This document shows positions 62,190 through 64,000 of a DNA stretch of 64,000 bases, one piece after another. The notes under the pieces are model-generated. The model was not told the DNA's origin, searched no databases, and saw nothing but the letters and a program-made list of their open reading frames with translations. The DNA is taken from positions 30,756 to 94,755 of the forward strand of contig NZ_JAEFAJ010000007.1 in the NCBI RefSeq assembly GCF_016287535.1. Direction: 5' to 3'. A program made the translations under genes and the position numbers. The stretch is from Ruminococcus sp. Its GTDB lineage: Bacteria > Bacillota > Clostridia > Oscillospirales > Ruminococcaceae. Within the stretch, counting starts at the first letter, position 1. Each line of letters opens with the position of its first letter.

Positions 62190-62984
62190 TTACCTGCTAA
62201 GCTCCCACATTAGTATCCCGGCAGCCATTGCTGCGTTGAGAGAGTTTATGCTGCCATGCATAGGGATTATGACCCGCCTTGTGCAGCGCTCCGCGATATC
62301 GCCGGGAAGTCCGTTGCCCTCGTTGCCGATGAACACAGCCTGGGTACCCTCAAAGCTGCACTCAGTAACAGGTACTGCGTCCTTGTCTATGACAGCTGCC
62401 GATGTTACCGCGCCTGCTTCTTCCAGTTCAGTGAAAAGGACGCCTGCGTCATTTTCAACTGCTGTCTTCATTCTGAATACAGAACCCATGGTAGAACGTA
62501 TCACCTTAGGGCTGTAAAGATCGCAGCTTCCTGAAAGTATCACTCCGTCAATACCGAGAGCGTCCGCAGTCCTTATCATCATGCCGGCATTTCCCGGATC
62601 CTGGACTCCGAAAAGCACCAGATACTTTCCGCCGCTTTTCATTATGCTGCTGACGCTTCGCTGCACAGGTATCCTGCACATTGCAAATACTCCCTGTGTG
62701 GTATCTGTGGACGCGATCTTATTTCCAAGCTCATTTGAAATGACAATAGTTCTTGTGCTCCTCAAATCAGCCTGTAAAATCTCCTCACCGAAGCGCTCCT
62801 GCGCTTTCCGTGTAAGAATGAGCTGTGTAATGCCGCTTTCCTCACGGAGAGCGTCCTCAACTATCCTGAGCCCCTCCAACACGAATAAGCCGTACTGAAG
62901 TCTTTCTTTTTTTGAAGAAGAAAGCTTCTGATACAGCTTGACAGTAGGATTATCTTTTGAAGTGATGATGTTTTCCAACAGCAC
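62190..62984 (-). CDS. SpoU/TrmH family RNA 2'-O-methyltransferase
   Basis: The product has 264 residues. It starts at GTG (62984) with a weak site. The N-terminal substrate-binding domain (LYQKLSSSKKERLQYGLFVLEG) precedes the SPOUT knot, with motif 1 VLFGVQDPGNAGMMIRTADALG, motif 2 AVFIGNEGNGLPGDI and motif 3 IIPMHGSINSLNAAMAAGIL. It methylates a ribose in rRNA or tRNA; the target is unknown. Genes of this type often sit beside rplT-rpmI-infC. Confidence 0.93.
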   Translation of the reverse strand: MLLENIITSKDNPTVKLYQKLSSSKKERLQYGLFVLEGLRIVEDALREESGITQLILTRKAQERFGEEILQADLRSTRTIVISNELGNKIASTDTTQGVFAMCRIPVQRSVSSIMKSGGKYLVLFGVQDPGNAGMMIRTADALGIDGVILSGSCDLYSPKVIRSTMGSVFRMKTAVENDAGVLFTELEEAGAVTSAAVIDKDAVPVTECSFEGTQAVFIGNEGNGLPGDIAERCTRRVIIPMHGSINSLNAAMAAGILMWELSR

Positions 62985-63000
62985 AACACCGCCTGTATTT

Positions 63001-63049
63001 ATTCGTAATGCGTAACCGCAGCCATTGCTGCAAATTACGCATTATGAAT
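63001..63049. repeat. Long imperfect palindrome between rplT and the SpoU gene
   Basis: ATTCGTAATGCGTAA (63001-63015) pairs with TTACGCATTATGAAT (63035-63049) with one G-T pair, enclosing GCAGC-CATT-GCTGC (63018-63031). The whole unit of 49 bases could form one hairpin. It is not a terminator, having no T run, and resembles a miniature mobile repeat. Confidence 0.6.
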
Positions 63050-63059
63050 CCGAGGATTA

Positions 63060-63097
63060 ACAAAAACACGCTCTTAACGTAATTAAGAAGCGTGTTT
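63060..63097 (-). terminator. Terminator of the infC-rpmI-rplT operon
   Basis: On the minus strand AACACGCTTCTTAA pairs with TTAAGAGCGTGTT, followed by TTTG. Confidence 0.8.
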
Positions 63098-63107
63098 ATT
63101 ATATGAA

Positions 63108-63461
63108 TTAAAGAGCAGCCTTTGCTTTGTCAGCAATTGCTGTGAAGCCTGCTGCATCGTTGATAGCGATCTCGGAGAGCATCTTTCTGTTGAGAGAGAT
63201 GCCAGCCTTCTTGCAGCCGTTCATGAATGTTGAGTAGTTCATGCCGTTGAGCTTTGCAGCTGCTGAGATTCTTGTGATCCAGAGCTGTCTGAACTGTCTC
63301 TTCTTCTGCTTTCTTCCGATGTATGCATAGTTACCTGACTTCATTACAGCCTGCTTGGCCATCTTGAAGTGTTTGCTCTTAGAGCCCCAGTAGCCCTTAG
63401 CAAGCTTTAAAGTCTTGTTTCTTCTCTTACGAGTCATCATTGCACCTTTAATACGTGCCAT
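63108..63461 (-). CDS. rplT: 50S ribosomal protein L20
   Basis: The product has 117 residues, the usual length. The basic N-terminus [20 protein letters not shown] and the later [21 protein letters not shown] and [20 protein letters not shown] are characteristic. L20 binds 23S rRNA and often autoregulates this operon. A GGAGG site decides the start. It is the last gene of infC-rpmI-rplT. Confidence 0.97.
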   Translation of the reverse strand: MARIKGAMMTRKRRNKTLKLAKGYWGSKSKHFKMAKQAVMKSGNYAYIGRKQKKRQFRQLWITRISAAAKLNGMNYSTFMNGCKKAGISLNRKMLSEIAINDAAGFTAIADKAKAAL

Positions 63462-63531
63462 AGTCTTTTACCTCCAAAATTAAAATTACGGGAATTAGCT
63501 CATGCTGTACGGAACTGTATTCCGCCTCTGA

Positions 63532-63735
63532 TTACATATAGGGAACGAGCTTCTTGATAGTAGGTGCGTTTGTGCAATCAGCAACACCGGCGTTACGAGC
63601 GATTCTCTTGCGCTTTGTGTCCTTCTGAGTAAGTCTGTGTCTCTTGTTGGTGTGCTGATACTTTACCTTACCGCTTCCTGTAATCTTAAAACGCTTCTTA
63701 GCGCCCGAGTGAGTTTTAACCTTTACCTTTGCCAT
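63532..63735 (-). CDS. rpmI: 50S ribosomal protein L35
   Basis: The product has 67 residues: [20 protein letters not shown] and [18 protein letters not shown] are typical of L35. The C-terminus differs slightly from the common form but keeps the basic pattern. It lies 13 bases after infC and 70 bases before rplT. Confidence 0.96.
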   Translation of the reverse strand: MAKVKVKTHSGAKKRFKITGSGKVKYQHTNKRHRLTQKDTKRKRIARNAGVADCTNAPTIKKLVPYM

Positions 63736-63748
63736 TATATGATCCTCC

Positions 63749-64000
63749 TTACTTAGCGGCTTTAGGGGAAACGAACATAACTATGCTGCGTCCCTCCATT
63801 TTAGCCGGCTTATCCACAGTGCCTGCCTCAGAAACTGCTTCCTTGAAGCGATCAAGCAGTTCGCTTCCAAGTTCGGGATGTGCAATAGCTCTTTTACGGA
63901 ATCTAACCGAAACCTTGAGTTTATCGCCGCCCTGTAAAAATTTGACAGCCTGATTTACCTTCGTTTCAAAGTCGTGAGTATCTATCGTGGAGAACATTCT
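63749..64000 (-). CDS. infC: Translation initiation factor IF-3 (C-terminal part; 5' end outside window)
   Basis: About 83 residues are visible, running off the window edge. They match the C-terminal domain of IF-3: [40 protein letters not shown] and [17 protein letters not shown]-3 controls subunit dissociation and start-codon choice. An internal ATG at 63997 is not the real start. The gene heads the infC-rpmI-rplT operon. Confidence 0.93.
   Translation of the reverse strand, partial: RMFSTIDTHDFETKVNQAVKFLQGGDKLKVSVRFRKRAIAHPELGSELLDRFKEAVSEAGTVDKPAKMEGRSIVMFVSPKAAK

Noticed and set aside
1..64000. CRISPR arrays, tRNA or rRNA genes, insertion sequences, prophage
   Set aside because: No regularly spaced repeats, cloverleaf sequences, transposase or phage structural genes were seen in the gaps or frames.

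Overview
The window is ordinary chromosome from a Ruminococcus-like member of the Oscillospiraceae (Firmicutes). Evidence for this: a type I dockerin and Thr-rich linkers in a plant cell wall esterase (typical of cellulosomal ruminococci such as R. flavefaciens), heavy use of ATA for Ile, AGGAGG-type ribosome binding sites, consensus TTGACA-N17-TATAAT promoters, a SAM-I riboswitch, and Firmicutes-style housekeeping operons. The species call is inference; no rRNA is present. I see no tRNA, rRNA, CRISPR array, insertion sequence or prophage.

1-13 kb is mixed and partly accessory. A leftward cluster encodes SpoIID-like and peptidoglycan-binding proteins. It is followed by a spermidine-synthase-like membrane fusion, a DUF3592-like membrane protein, a small repeat protein, a cyclophilin and an alpha/beta hydrolase. 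Next comes a large esterase with two CE12 domains and a dockerin, then an XRE regulator beside two tandem RadC-family genes, the first with a degraded JAMM site.

13-17.5 kb holds metK behind a SAM-I riboswitch, a candidate small RNA in its own transcription unit, and an OmpR-type two-component system. 17.6-25 kb reads rightward: a GGDEF/EAL protein, phosphofructokinase, phosphoglucomutase, a polytopic membrane protein and ribosomal protein L31. 25-30 kb has a YigZ-family gene and the classic dgt-dnaG-rpoD operon, whose leader could fold in alternative ways.

30-36.7 kb carries a second EAL protein with an unusual C-terminal repeat domain and a pseudoknotted leader, ychF, two small genes, and a glutamine synthetase paired with an ANTAR response regulator. 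36.7-44.7 kb reads leftward: an ECF sigma factor that appears frameshifted, with its anti-sigma factor; the yqeG-aroQ-M24 peptidase genes; efp and a CD1247-type gene; rpsU; and leuS.

44.7-64 kb is one long leftward run of dense, often overlapping housekeeping genes: rsfS, an LCP protein, nadD-yqeK, a flavoprotein, yhbY, rdgB, ftsY, smc, a radical SAM gene, rnc, plsX, trmFO, topA, dprA, a dCMP deaminase, a SpoU methyltransferase, rplT, rpmI and infC (cut by the window edge).

The most unusual points are the EAL/beta-repeat fusion and its leader RNA, the C-terminal acidic tail of FtsY, the candidate sRNA upstream of metK, the tandem RadC pair, and the sigma-factor frameshift.
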